Of a stretch of DNA of 57,132 bases, positions 8,576 to 17,114 are shown piece after piece. A program made the translations under genes and the position numbers. The notes beneath the pieces are model-generated. The model saw only the letters and a list, made by a program, of their open reading frames with translations, ran no database searches and was not told where the DNA came from. Location: the NCBI GenBank assembly GCA_030447785.1, contig JAUJOF010000001.1, positions 141,747 to 198,878 on the forward strand, written 5' to 3'. This DNA is from Solirubrobacteraceae bacterium (GTDB lineage: Bacteria; Actinomycetota; Thermoleophilia; Solirubrobacterales; Solirubrobacteraceae). Numbering within the stretch: the stretch's first letter is position 1; each line of letters begins with the position of its first letter.

Positions 8576-10704
8576 TCAGCCGCCTGCCGCCGCGCGGCGC
8601 GCCTCGAAGAACAGGCGAACGGCCTGGGGCGAGCGCGGGTCCAAGAAGATCGCCGTGCGCACGGTCTCCGCGGCCCGCTCGGGCCGGCCCAGCGCGGTCA
8701 GCTGGTACTCGGCCAGGCGCAGCCACGCGTCGGGGTTCTCGGGCTGTAGACGCACGGCCTCGAGCAGGACCCGGCGCCCGGCCTCCGGGTCGCCGGCGCG
8801 CTGGATGGTGGCCTGGGCGAACAGGGGCTCGAGGGCGACCGGGTTGATCGCCGCCGCGCTGGCGGCCAGGCTCTGGGCGCGCGCGCGGTCGCCGTCGGCC
8901 AGGGCGCCCAGCGCGGCCTGGCTTGCGCTCTGGGCGCGCAGCGGCTGCCACACCGTCCAGGCCGCCACCAGGGTGAGCACGAGCATCCCCGCGGCCGCCG
9001 CCGCGCGCGCGGGCGAGCGCAGACCCTCGCGCAGGCGCGCGCGCAGGCGCCCCACCCGGCCCTGGGCGCGCGCGGGCGGCGTCTCGTCGAACGGGCCGCG
9101 CCCGGCCAGCCATCCCGCGCACAGCAGGGCGGCCCCGGCGGTGGCGGGAAAGACCCAGGTCCAGTCGATCAGCGAGTGCACTCCGAAGACGACGGCCACG
9201 GCCAACAGGGTGATCAGGCCCATCCGCTCCGGCGTGTGTGCGCGCTTGCGCCAGCCGCGGCTCAGGCCGCTCGCGCGCAGCGCCGCCGCCGCCCAGGCGG
9301 CGAACAGGGCGGCCACCACGAGGACACCGGCCAGGCCCAGGTCGGCCAGCGTCTGGAAGGCGAAGCCGTGCGCGTAGCTGGTGGTGATGACGTCGGGGCC
9401 ATAGCGGGGGCGCGCAGTCTCGAAGCCCCCGGCGCCCAGGCCGGCCACCGGGTTGTCGGCGAACATCTGCAGCGACTCCTCCCAGTACAGCGCGCGCACG
9501 CTCTGGGGGTTGGTCAGGCGGGAGGGGCCGTTGGTGGGATTGGCCACCTCTGGGGCGGTCACGCTGTCCCATGCCGCGGCGATCGAGCCGCCCAGGCCGC
9601 GCTCGGAGGCGGCCAGGGCCACCGTGACCCCCACGGGCACCAGCGCGACCGCGACCATGGCGATGGCGCCGGCCCGTCGGCGCGTCAGCGGGGGCGGGGG
9701 ACGCAGGGCCGTGGTGAAGCCCAGCGCCAGGCCGGCCACCAGCAGCGTGAGTGCCACCCCGGCGGCCAGCAGGCCGAGCTGGGCGCCGGCGGCGCGCGCA
9801 GCGCGAGCTCCACCTCGTCCTCGGTCAGCGCCGCCTGGCCGAAGGCCCACAGCGCGGCGGCGAAGGCGACCACCAGGCCCGTGCTCAGCACCGCGAAGCC
9901 GCGCAGGCGACGCGGCACGAAGGCGAACCACAGGGCGCAGCCCACCGCGCCGGCCAGCAGCGCGCCGCGGGAGTAGCTGAGCAGCAGCGTCAGCAGCAGC
10001 AGGCCGGCGGCGGGATAGGCCAGCGCGTTGATCCCCGCGTGGCCGTGGCGACGGCTGCCCAGCCACAGGCAGCCGGGCAGGCCCAGCGCGGCCATCAGGC
10101 CGACCGCGTTCCAGTAGCCGAAGGGCTGGCGCAGGCGCGCATAGATCTCGTTCTCGGCCAGCAGGCCGGGCAGCACCTTGGTGGCCAGCGCGTAGAGCGA
10201 GGCCAGCACGCAGCCCAGCAGGACCCCGCCCAGCAGCGCCTGCCAGCGGTGGGGCGCCACGTGCGCGGCGGCGATGGCCGCTGCGAAGACGGCGGCGTAG
10301 GCGAACGTGCGGTTGGCCTCCAGCCAGCTGTCGGAGGGGTTGATCGACCAGGCGATGGAGGCGGCCGTCAGCGCCGCGAGCATCACCAGCCCGACCATGC
10401 TCCACACGCCCCACAGGCGCCGGGGGCGCGCGGCGATCAGTCCCGCGCCGGCCACCAGCGCACCGCCGGCGAGCACCATCGCCACGTGGGCGATCGTCGC
10501 GCTGCGCAGGGAGGAGGAGCCCCCGCCGCCGATGGCCAGGGCGGCCAGCAGCAGGCCGATCCCGGCGGTCAGCAGCGCATTGGGCTGGGGGAGCGAGCCG
10601 GCGAGGGCGGGCGCCGAGGGCAGGCGCGGCCGGCGTGCCGGCGGGCCTACCGCCTCGCCGGGGCCGCCGACCGGCCGCTCAAGCCGAGCGGCGGGCGAGG
10701 ACAC
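8576..10704 (-). pseudogene. O-antigen ligase/polymerase-like membrane protein with TPR tail, frameshifted
   Basis: Two frames together encode a multi-spanning membrane protein of about 710 residues. The first part (10704 to about 9795) has several hydrophobic segments plus PFGYWNAVGLMAALGL and LLLSYSRGALLAG, typical of the Wzy/WaaL O-antigen ligase family. After LTEDEVELALRA the frame breaks near 9785-9800 in a run of GC/CCG repeats, and the family sequence resumes in the next frame (AGAQLGLLAAG). The second part has the large periplasmic loop, more membrane spans, and a C-terminal TPR region. A missing base explains the shift. It is either a real frameshift or a sequencing error. Confidence 0.75.
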
Positions 10705-11293
10705 GGCGACGCACCAGGGTCCCGCCCAGGGCGGCCAGCGCGGCGGCCGTGAGCACGAGCAGGGCGATGACCGACGTGGGAAGGGTGGAGATGGCGGCCA
10801 CGGTGGGCGCACGCCCGGTGACCTGCGGGCGCAACGGCGTGCCCTCGATCACCCCGGGCTCCTCGGCGCCCTGGGCCTGGCGCAGCGCCTCCTGCTCCTC
10901 GGGGGTGGAGTCGAACAGCGAATCGACGAAGGAGTCGCCGGTGGCGGGCGGCGCGCCCGCGTCGCCGGGCAGAGGAGTGCCGCCCGAGCCGCCCAAAATG
11001 GGCGAGGGGCCCCCGGGGGCGCGGTTGTCCCCGCCGCCACCGCCGCCGCGACCACCGGACGCGGCCGCGTCGCGGGCGCGGGTGATGACGTCGCGGCAGG
11101 GGGTGTAGCCGTCGGCGTCGGTCGGCAGCTCGTCCAGCGCCTCGTTGTACTCCTGCTGGGAGTAGTCGCCCTGGATGCGCTCGTCGTCGGTGCAGTCCTT
11201 GATGACGTCCTGGCCGCTGGCCATGGCGCCGGCGGGAGCCAGCGCGAGGGCCAGGAGGGCGAGCAGCACGGCGCGAAGCGGGTGCGGGTGCAT
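10679..11293 (-). CDS. Secreted, C-terminally membrane-anchored protein of unknown function
   Basis: A 204-residue protein with a signal peptide (PLRAVLLALLALALAPAGAMA), a short Cys-containing acidic domain (CTDDERIQGDYSQQEYNEAL, later TPCRDVI, so a possible disulfide), a Gly/Pro-rich linker, and a C-terminal membrane span (SVIALLVLTAAALAALGGTLV) followed by RRRVLARR. The topology is outside domain, one anchor, basic cytoplasmic tail. ATG at 11293. Its end overlaps the start of the ligase gene by 26 bp, so the two are probably co-transcribed. I do not recognise a named family. Confidence 0.7.
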   Translation of the reverse strand: MHPHPLRAVLLALLALALAPAGAMASGQDVIKDCTDDERIQGDYSQQEYNEALDELPTDADGYTPCRDVITRARDAAASGGRGGGGGGDNRAPGGPSPILGGSGGTPLPGDAGAPPATGDSFVDSLFDSTPEEQEALRQAQGAEEPGVIEGTPLRPQVTGRAPTVAAISTLPTSVIALLVLTAAALAALGGTLVRRRVLARRSA

Positions 11294-11303
11294 CCGGGCC
11301 ACG

Positions 11304-12293
11304 CTAGCGAAAGGCCTGCGCGAACCCTGTGGCCCACGCCGCATGGGTGTAGGGAGCCGCGTCGCGGGCCGCAGCGGCGCCCAGGCGCTCGCGCAGGGCG
11401 TGCTCGGCGTGCAGGCGGCCCAGTGCACCGGCCAGCGCGCGGGGGTGGCCGGCCGGCGTCACGAGGCCATTGCGCTCATGGCGCACCAGGCCGCCGGCGG
11501 CGGCGCCGACCTCGGTGCTGGCGATGACGGGGACGTGGCGGTGCATGGCCTCGTTGCAGATCAGCCCCCACGGCTCGCGGAAGGTCCGCGTGCGCAGCGA
11601 CGGTACGACTACAACGTCGGAGCCCCCCAGCAGGTTGCGCACACGCTCCGGTGCGAGCGGGCCCTCGCCGGGCGGGCCGGCGATCACCAGGTTGGCGTCC
11701 TCCAGCGCGGCCTGCCTCCACGCGGCGCGGAGCACCGCCAGGCCCTTCTCGGGTGCGTCGCGGCCCGCGAAGAGGGCCTGGAAGCCGGCGCGCCGCTCGG
11801 CCGGCGCAGGGGCGGCCCAGAAGGCTCCATCCACCGCCTGGGGGGCCTCGTGCACGCGCCGGGCCCCCAGCCGGCGGGCGAAGGCGCTGACGTGCGGACC
11901 GTAGGTGACGACGGCGTGGGCGCCGGCGTGGATCGCGCGGATGAGCGGCGCGGCGACCAGGTGGGCGGCGCTGCGCGGCTGGTGCCACAAGGCGCTCCAG
12001 AAGATGAAGGGAGTGCCCGAGTGCCGCGCGCCCGCGAAGGCGGCGGGCAGCGCGGTGCGCCCGGCGGTGCCGGCCACGACGAAGGAGAAGTCGCCCGAGG
12101 CGGCCAGCGCGTAGGCCTCGCGCTGGGCGATGGGGACGCCCGCGACCTCCTGCGCCCCGCGCACGCCGGCCGTCGCGTGCATGCGCGGGCCTCCGAACAG
12201 GGCCAGGTGCAGCGGCACGCGGGCGGCCAGGGCGGCGAAGGCGCCCGTCCGGTCGGGCGGGACGTGGTTGGTGACCAGCAGGACCGGCTTCAC
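11304..12293 (-). CDS. GT4-like glycosyltransferase
   Basis: A 329-residue GT-B glycosyltransferase starting at GTG 12293, which forms GTGA with the stop of the upstream GT4 gene. VKPVLLVTNHVPPDRTGAF is the first strand; ALFAGRDAPEKGLAVL and EPWGLICNEAMHRHVPVIAS make the donor-binding half, with Glu residues in the E-x7-E spacing. The N-terminal domain is short and unusual. Pairing with the next gene implies consecutive transfer steps. No donor can be predicted. Confidence 0.82.
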   Translation of the reverse strand: MKPVLLVTNHVPPDRTGAFAALAARVPLHLALFGGPRMHATAGVRGAQEVAGVPIAQREAYALAASGDFSFVVAGTAGRTALPAAFAGARHSGTPFIFWSALWHQPRSAAHLVAAPLIRAIHAGAHAVVTYGPHVSAFARRLGARRVHEAPQAVDGAFWAAPAPAERRAGFQALFAGRDAPEKGLAVLRAAWRQAALEDANLVIAGPPGEGPLAPERVRNLLGGSDVVVVPSLRTRTFREPWGLICNEAMHRHVPVIASTEVGAAAGGLVRHERNGLVTPAGHPRALAGALGRLHAEHALRERLGAAAARDAAPYTHAAWATGFAQAFR

Positions 12294-13480
12294 CGCCCGC
12301 CCAGCGCCTTCCGGTAGGCGGCCACGGTCGCCCGCCCGCACTCCGCCCACGTGAAGTGATGCTCGACGGTGGCGCGCGCGGCCTGGCCCTCCCGGCGGCG
12401 GTGGTCCTCGTCGCCCAACAGGTGGTCGAGGCGGGCGGCCAGCGCCTCCACGTCGCCGGGGGCGACCAGGCTGAGCCCGCCCCCAGGCGGGCGATCTCCT
12501 CGGGCCCGGGTTCGCGCGCGCGCGCCGATGGCGGGCAGGCCGGCGGCCATGGCCTCGACGTAGGCCACACCGAAGGCCTCGTCGACCGAGGGCATGGCGA
12601 ACACGTGGGCGCGGCGGGCTCGTTCCAGCGCCTGGTGGTGGGGAAGCTGGCCCGTGAACTCGACGCGGTCGGTGAGGCCCAGCGCGCCGGCCAGTCCCTC
12701 GAGGGCTTGGCGCTGCGGCCCGTCGCCGATGATCAGGTGGCGCGCGCGGGGATGGCGGTCGCGCAGCAGCCACAACGCGCGCAGGACGTCCTCGTGGCGC
12801 TTGCGGGGGTCGAGGTGGGCGAGGGTGACCACGGTGGGGGCCGGCTCGCGGGCGGGGCTGCGCGCCGGCAGATCGGTGCCCAGATGCACCACGCGCGGGG
12901 CGGTAGCCCCCAGCTCGCGGGCGAGCGCGGCGGTGCCCGCGCTGTTGGCCAGCACCATCCGCGCCGCGGCCAGCGCCCGGCGCACCGCCCGCTCGCCGGC
13001 CACCGAGCCCGGTGCCGTGTGGAAGACGTCGCCGCCGTGGACGGAGAGCACGAGCGGCACGGCACACCCCGGCGCCGTGCGCAGCGCCGCATCGGCGGCC
13101 GGAACCGCGTTGTGGGCATGCAGCAGGTCGTAGGGGAAGGAGCGGCGCAGCCCGCGCAGGGCCACGTCGAGCGGCGGTGCGGCCCACGTGCCCCACGCCC
13201 CGTAGCTGCGCGGGCGCGGCGGGCTGACGAAGGGCACGTAGCGCACCGCGAGCCCGTCGAGGACGGCGCGCCCCGGCTGGGCCACGAGGTCGCGCGCCGC
13301 CCTCGCCAGCGCCCGCGGGCCGCCGCGCAGCGCGGCGTGCGGCGGGACCAGGCGGTGGAGCACGAGCACCCGCACGTCGGCGCCCGCCTCCCGCGCGGCG
13401 AGCGCCTGGCGGTGGGCCCACACGCCGAGCACGGGATCGGCCGCCCGCGGGTAGAACTCGGCGAGGACGCACACCCTCAC
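12290..13480 (-). CDS. GT4-type glycosyltransferase with a local double frame slip
   Basis: A 396-residue GT-B glycosyltransferase from GTG 13480 (VRVCVLAEFYPRAADPVLG). It has HAHNAVPAAD, LAHLDPRKRHEDVL and the E-x7-E motif (DEAFGVAYVEAMAAGLPAIG). Straight after this the expected GEPGPEEIARL segment is present in another frame: the protein reads ARARTRARGDRPPGG and then returns to family sequence (GLSLVAPGDVEALA). This fits one extra base in the GC run at 12513-12526 and one missing base at 12476-12487. The gene stays open, but about 13 residues of the active-site flank would be wrong if the sequence is correct. Confidence 0.82.
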   Translation of the reverse strand: MRVCVLAEFYPRAADPVLGVWAHRQALAAREAGADVRVLVLHRLVPPHAALRGGPRALARAARDLVAQPGRAVLDGLAVRYVPFVSPPRPRSYGAWGTWAAPPLDVALRGLRRSFPYDLLHAHNAVPAADAALRTAPGCAVPLVLSVHGGDVFHTAPGSVAGERAVRRALAAARMVLANSAGTAALARELGATAPRVVHLGTDLPARSPAREPAPTVVTLAHLDPRKRHEDVLRALWLLRDRHPRARHLIIGDGPQRQALEGLAGALGLTDRVEFTGQLPHHQALERARRAHVFAMPSVDEAFGVAYVEAMAAGLPAIGARARTRARGDRPPGGGLSLVAPGDVEALAARLDHLLGDEDHRRREGQAARATVEHHFTWAECGRATVAAYRKALGGR

Positions 13481-13493
13481 CGCCCGGCTCCCC

Positions 13494-14474
13494 TCACCGC
13501 ACGCGCCGCGACCACGCCGCCTCGTCGCGGGTCACGTAGGGGCGGTCGCGCAGGAAGGCGCGGGCCTCGGCGATCGCCGCCTCGCGGGAGTAGCCGGCGG
13601 CGGCGGGAGCGAGGGTGTGGGCGATCGGCGTGGCGTCGACCACGCCCAGCGGCCAGCCGTGCTCGCGCGCCACCGCGCTCCAGTGGCCGTCCAGGCCCCA
13701 TCCCATGGCGAGATCGGGAAAGGGCAGCAGCGCGGGGAAGGCCTCGGCGCGAAAGGCGGTCACCGGCCCGATCTCCACGAACGCGGTGCGGCGCACCAGG
13801 CTGGTGGCCCGCCGGCGGGTCACCGGCCACGCCGCGTGGGAGAGCAGGCGGTGTGCGGGCTGGGCGAGGACGAGCCCCGCCTCCTCGGCGAGCGCCAGGA
13901 AGGCGTCGAGGAAGCCGCGCGGCAGCACGACGTCGTCGTCGACCACCAGCAGCCAGTCGTGGCCGGCGGCGGGGTGCTCGGCCAGCAGCGCATCGAGGTT
14001 GGCAAATTTTCCGAGGTCGCCGGGTGCACGGGTGCGCACGACCACCTCATGACGGCTGCGCAGCAGCTCCCGGCGAGCGGCCTCCATGAGCAGACCCGCC
14101 CGCTCGACGCCCAGCACGAGCACCCGCCGCCGGGGTCCTCCGCGCGCGCGGCGGGCGAGGGCGACGCGACGGGGCAGCAGGAGCGCGTCGAGCGCGAGGT
14201 CCCCGCCGCGGCGCACGACGGCGCGCCTGCCTCCGACGGTGCCCGACCGCCCCGACAGGAAGTCGTCGCCCTCGGGCTCACCGCTCGGGCCGGCCGCTGC
14301 GGGCACGTCCGCCGCTGCGCGCGCGCCCGTCGCTGCGGCGCCCGGTGCCAGCCCCTCCCCGCGCTCGGCGCGCAGCGCCCCCTCCAGGCGCCCCGCGCTG
14401 TGGGCGGCGAGCACCAGGCCGTTCGCGCAGCGAAAGCGCGCGGCGTGGACCAGACAGCCGATCAGGACTCGCAC
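13494..14474 (-). CDS. GT2-like glycosyltransferase
   Basis: A 326-residue protein whose C-terminal 230 residues look like a GT-A domain: VLVLGVERAGLL, the DxD-type motif LLVVDDDVVLPRGFLDAF, and GWGLDGHWSAVAREHGW near the acceptor side. The first 95 residues are Ala/Gly/Arg-rich and show no domain, so the true start may be further in; I chose GTG 14474 because it overlaps the upstream gene end by 13 bp. It probably uses a product of the neighbouring GT2/GT4 genes as acceptor. Confidence 0.65.
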   Translation of the reverse strand: MRVLIGCLVHAARFRCANGLVLAAHSAGRLEGALRAERGEGLAPGAAATGARAAADVPAAAGPSGEPEGDDFLSGRSGTVGGRRAVVRRGGDLALDALLLPRRVALARRARGGPRRRVLVLGVERAGLLMEAARRELLRSRHEVVVRTRAPGDLGKFANLDALLAEHPAAGHDWLLVVDDDVVLPRGFLDAFLALAEEAGLVLAQPAHRLLSHAAWPVTRRRATSLVRRTAFVEIGPVTAFRAEAFPALLPFPDLAMGWGLDGHWSAVAREHGWPLGVVDATPIAHTLAPAAAGYSREAAIAEARAFLRDRPYVTRDEAAWSRRVR

Positions 14475-15211
14475 CTCACGCGCGGCGGAGGAGGCTCGCC
14501 GCGACGCTCGTCGAAGCGCCGCGCCTGCGTGCCCCGGGCGCGGGCCGCCCGCGCCAGCGAGCGCAGGCGGGCATCCTCCCCGGCGCGGCGGTGATCGACG
14601 GCGGCGGGGGCCACGTAGCGGATCCGCCCGGACTCGGCCAGCTGGCGTCTCTGCCAGTCCTGCTCGTCGTCCGCGCCGCTGTGGGCGTGATCGAAGCGCC
14701 CGGCGCGCTCCAGTGCGCGACGCAGGACGGTCATGTGGGCACCCCAGGCGTGGGTCGCGTCGGTGTCGTGCGAGCCGAGGTCCTGCCAGGTAATGGGCGG
14801 ACCCTCGCGGCCGCACAGGCGCAGCGGGTGGTCCTCGAAGCGGGGGCGGATGGGTCCCGTGAGCACGCCGACGTCGGGCCCCGCCCCCGCGGCCGCCTCG
14901 AGGAGTGCGGCCAGCCACCCCGCGCGGACCTCCACATCGTCGTCCACGAAGACCAGCACGTCGGAGCGCGCCGCATCCAGGCCGCTGTTGCGCGCGACGT
15001 TCAGCCCGCGCGGGCGGTCGTGGGCGACGTAGCGCGCGCCGTGGCGGGCCGCGGCGGCGCGCGTGGCCAGTCCCGGCCCGTCGTCGACCACGATCACCTC
15101 GGCCCCGGCCGCCTGTGCCTGCGGCGCGATGGACGCCAGCGCCACCTCGAGGTAGGCGGTGCGGTCCCGGGTGGGCACGATGACGCTCGCGGTGGGCGGC
15201 ACGTGCGCCAT
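14462..15211 (-). CDS. GT2 family glycosyltransferase
   Basis: A 249-residue GT-A glycosyltransferase, close to the minimal length of the family. SVIVPTRDRTAYLEVAL is the first strand, VIVVDDGPG the nucleotide-binding Asp region, VLVFVDDDVEVRAGW the metal-binding DxD, and SGADDEQDWQRR resembles the ED acceptor motif. ATG at 15211. It is the first gene of a leftward group running to 11304 and is divergent from the GT4 at 15251, with only 39 bp between. Confidence 0.85.
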   Translation of the reverse strand: MAHVPPTASVIVPTRDRTAYLEVALASIAPQAQAAGAEVIVVDDGPGLATRAAAARHGARYVAHDRPRGLNVARNSGLDAARSDVLVFVDDDVEVRAGWLAALLEAAAGAGPDVGVLTGPIRPRFEDHPLRLCGREGPPITWQDLGSHDTDATHAWGAHMTVLRRALERAGRFDHAHSGADDEQDWQRRQLAESGRIRYVAPAAVDHRRAGEDARLRSLARAARARGTQARRFDERRGEPPPPRVRCES

Positions 15212-15250
15212 TCTCCCGCCTCACCCCTCCCGCCTTGCGACCGCCCGCCC

Positions 15251-16390
15251 GTGATCCTCTTCCTCCATCATCGCTACCGCACCACCGGAGGAGAGGAGCG
15301 GGTGGTCGACGATCTGCGCTGGCTGGTGCGCGAGCACCTCGGCGAGGAGGCCGAGCTGCTCACCCGCGCGTCGGCCGGCCTGGGCGCCGGGCGGGCGGCC
15401 GCGGGACTGCTGGGAGGCGGGCTCGAGCCCGCAGCGGTGGCCGCCGCGGTGCGGCGCACCGGCGCGCGCGTCGTCCACGCGCACAACCTCCTGCCCACCC
15501 TCGGCTGGCGCGCGTTGGCCGCCGCCCGCAACGAGGGAGCGCGGGTCGTGCTCCATCTGCACAACTTCCGCCTCGTCTGCGCGGTGGGGACCTGCTTCAC
15601 CGAGGGAGCCGACTGCATCCGCTGCCACGGGCGCGACACCCGGCCCGGCGTGCGCCACGCTTGCCGCGGCTCGCGCCCCGAGGGGCTCGCCTACGCAGCG
15701 GGCCTGGCGCTGTGGCAGCGGCGGCTCGTGGCCCAGGCCGACGCGGTGATCGTCCCCAGTCACGCGGCGCTGGAGCGCCTGCGCGTCCTGGGAGCGCCGC
15801 TGGAAGCAACACGCTCGGGCCCATCGGGCAAGCCGTCCGTGCACGTCCTGCCCCACGTCGTGCGCCCGGTGTCGTCCATCGCGGCGCCCGCGAGGGGGGA
15901 GCACGCACTCCTCACCTCGCGCCTGTCGCCCGAGAAGGGCGTCGACGTGGCGATCGAGGCGGCCGCGCGGGCAAGGCTGCCGCTGGTGGTGGCCGGCGAC
16001 GGGTCCGAGGAGGCCGCCCTGCGCGACCGTGCCGCGGCGACCGGGGCGCCGGTGCGCTTCGCCGGCCGCGTCGGCGCGGGCCAGCTCACCGATCTGCGCG
16101 CCCGCGCGGCGCTGGCCGTGGTGCCCAGCCGCAGCGCCGAGACCTTCGGCCTGGCGGCGGCCGAGGCCATGGCTGCGGGGCTGCCCGTCGTGGCCAGCCG
16201 CATCGGCGCGCTGACCGACCTGCTCCCGACCGAGGACCTCGTCGCGCCCGGCGATCCCGCCGCTCTGGCCGCCGCGATGATCGCTCGCTGGGGCGACGAG
16301 CGCGCCGCGCAAGCTGGCCGTGAGCGCATCCACGCCCTCGCCGCTCCCGAGCGCATCGCCCCGCGGCTGGCGGAGATCTACGCGGGGTGA
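15251..16390 (+). CDS. GT4-type glycosyltransferase
   Basis: A 379-residue GT-B glycosyltransferase. GTG 15251 gives VILFLHHRYRTTGGEERVV, the typical start with a Gly-Gly-Glu acceptor loop. HAHNLLPTLGW and LHLHNFRLVCAVGTCF are features of GT4 enzymes with a Cys-rich insert (CFTEGADCIRCHGR). LLTSRLSPEKGVDVAIEAA and the E-x7-E motif (AETFGLAAAEAMAAGLPVV) form the donor half. It is a single rightward gene ending before a strong hairpin at 16452-16478. Confidence 0.87.
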   Translation: MILFLHHRYRTTGGEERVVDDLRWLVREHLGEEAELLTRASAGLGAGRAAAGLLGGGLEPAAVAAAVRRTGARVVHAHNLLPTLGWRALAAARNEGARVVLHLHNFRLVCAVGTCFTEGADCIRCHGRDTRPGVRHACRGSRPEGLAYAAGLALWQRRLVAQADAVIVPSHAALERLRVLGAPLEATRSGPSGKPSVHVLPHVVRPVSSIAAPARGEHALLTSRLSPEKGVDVAIEAAARARLPLVVAGDGSEEAALRDRAAATGAPVRFAGRVGAGQLTDLRARAALAVVPSRSAETFGLAAAEAMAAGLPVVASRIGALTDLLPTEDLVAPGDPAALAAAMIARWGDERAAQAGRERIHALAAPERIAPRLAEIYAG

Positions 16391-16451
16391 GCGAGGCGCA
16401 CCGCGCGGAAGCCGAGGACTTCGGCGAGGGCGCGAAGTGGCGGTCGACGTG

Positions 16452-16478
16452 ACGGGGGCGGCTCCAGGCCGCCCCCGT
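16452..16478. terminator. Strong GC hairpin between convergent genes
   Basis: A perfect 10-bp stem (ACGGGGGCGG pairing with CCGCCCCCGT) around a 7-nt loop lies 61 bp after the GT4 stop and 26 bp before the end of the leftward gene at 16505. No T-tract follows on either strand, so it may work as a GC-type bidirectional transcription stop or as an mRNA end stabiliser. Confidence 0.55.
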
Positions 16479-16504
16479 TCGAAGACCGCCGAGGTGCCCG
16501 GCGC

Positions 16505-17032
16505 TCAGCTGTCGCGGGCCTGCTCGTCGACCGCCTCCGGCGTCAGGCCGGTGGCGCCGTGGTTGGGAGCGTCGATGCCCAGGCCGTCGGCGGCGTGGGT
16601 CGGCGTGTCGAGGTCCGTGGTGCCCACCGCGGTGACGCCGGAGACGCCGCCGGGGTCGGTGGTGCTGGGATCCGCCGCGGCGGCGGGAGCGCCGGCGCCG
16701 GCGCCGGCGGGCGGGGCCGCGGTGGTCCAGTCGTAGGTGTCCTGGCCCTTGGTCGAGCGCTTGCGCACCACCAGGGCCACCGCCGCGCCGCCGAGCCCGA
16801 GCAGCACCAGTCGCTTGCGCCCGCCGCCCCCGCGCTTGGCCGCCCTGGTGGCCTTGCGCCCGCCGCGGGTGCGGGCGCCCAGGCGCGCGACCTTTCTGGC
16901 GCCCTTGATCTTCAGCCCGGCCTTGCCGGCCCGGCCGGCGCCCTTGGCGGCCTTGGCGCCCGTCCACACCTTGGCGGCCGTGGTGACGGCACCGAGCGCC
17001 CCCTGGGAAGAGCTCCTACGTCTTGGCTTCAT
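16505..17032 (-). CDS. Small basic membrane protein, unknown function
   Basis: A 175-residue protein. ATG 17032 is preceded by a near-perfect AGGAGG ribosome site, which decides the start over the longer frame. The first 75 residues are rich in Lys, Arg, Ala and Gly with AKAAKG/GRAGKAG-type repeats; then one short hydrophobic span (RLVLLGLGGAAVALVV) flanked by RKR; then an acidic Ala/Pro/Gly/Thr-rich tail. The basic part could bind nucleic acid or a charged polymer. No family is recognised. Confidence 0.6.
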   Translation of the reverse strand: MKPRRRSSSQGALGAVTTAAKVWTGAKAAKGAGRAGKAGLKIKGARKVARLGARTRGGRKATRAAKRGGGGRKRLVLLGLGGAAVALVVRKRSTKGQDTYDWTTAAPPAGAGAGAPAAAADPSTTDPGGVSGVTAVGTTDLDTPTHAADGLGIDAPNHGATGLTPEAVDEQARDS

Positions 17033-17114
17033 CGTTTCCTCCTGATCAGATCCTTTTGGCGCTACCCCGGGTCGATCGTCGGGCAAACGCCCTCGCGCCT
17101 AGGATCGGGCGCCC

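Noticed and set aside
6804..9572. Leftward open frame of about 920 codons over the hydrolase and ligase
   Set aside because: Wrong frame: it runs over the end of one gene and the start of another, with Arg/Pro/Gly-rich sequence.
16452..16478. Riboswitch
   Set aside because: It is a plain hairpin between gene ends, not upstream of a start, with no recognisable aptamer.
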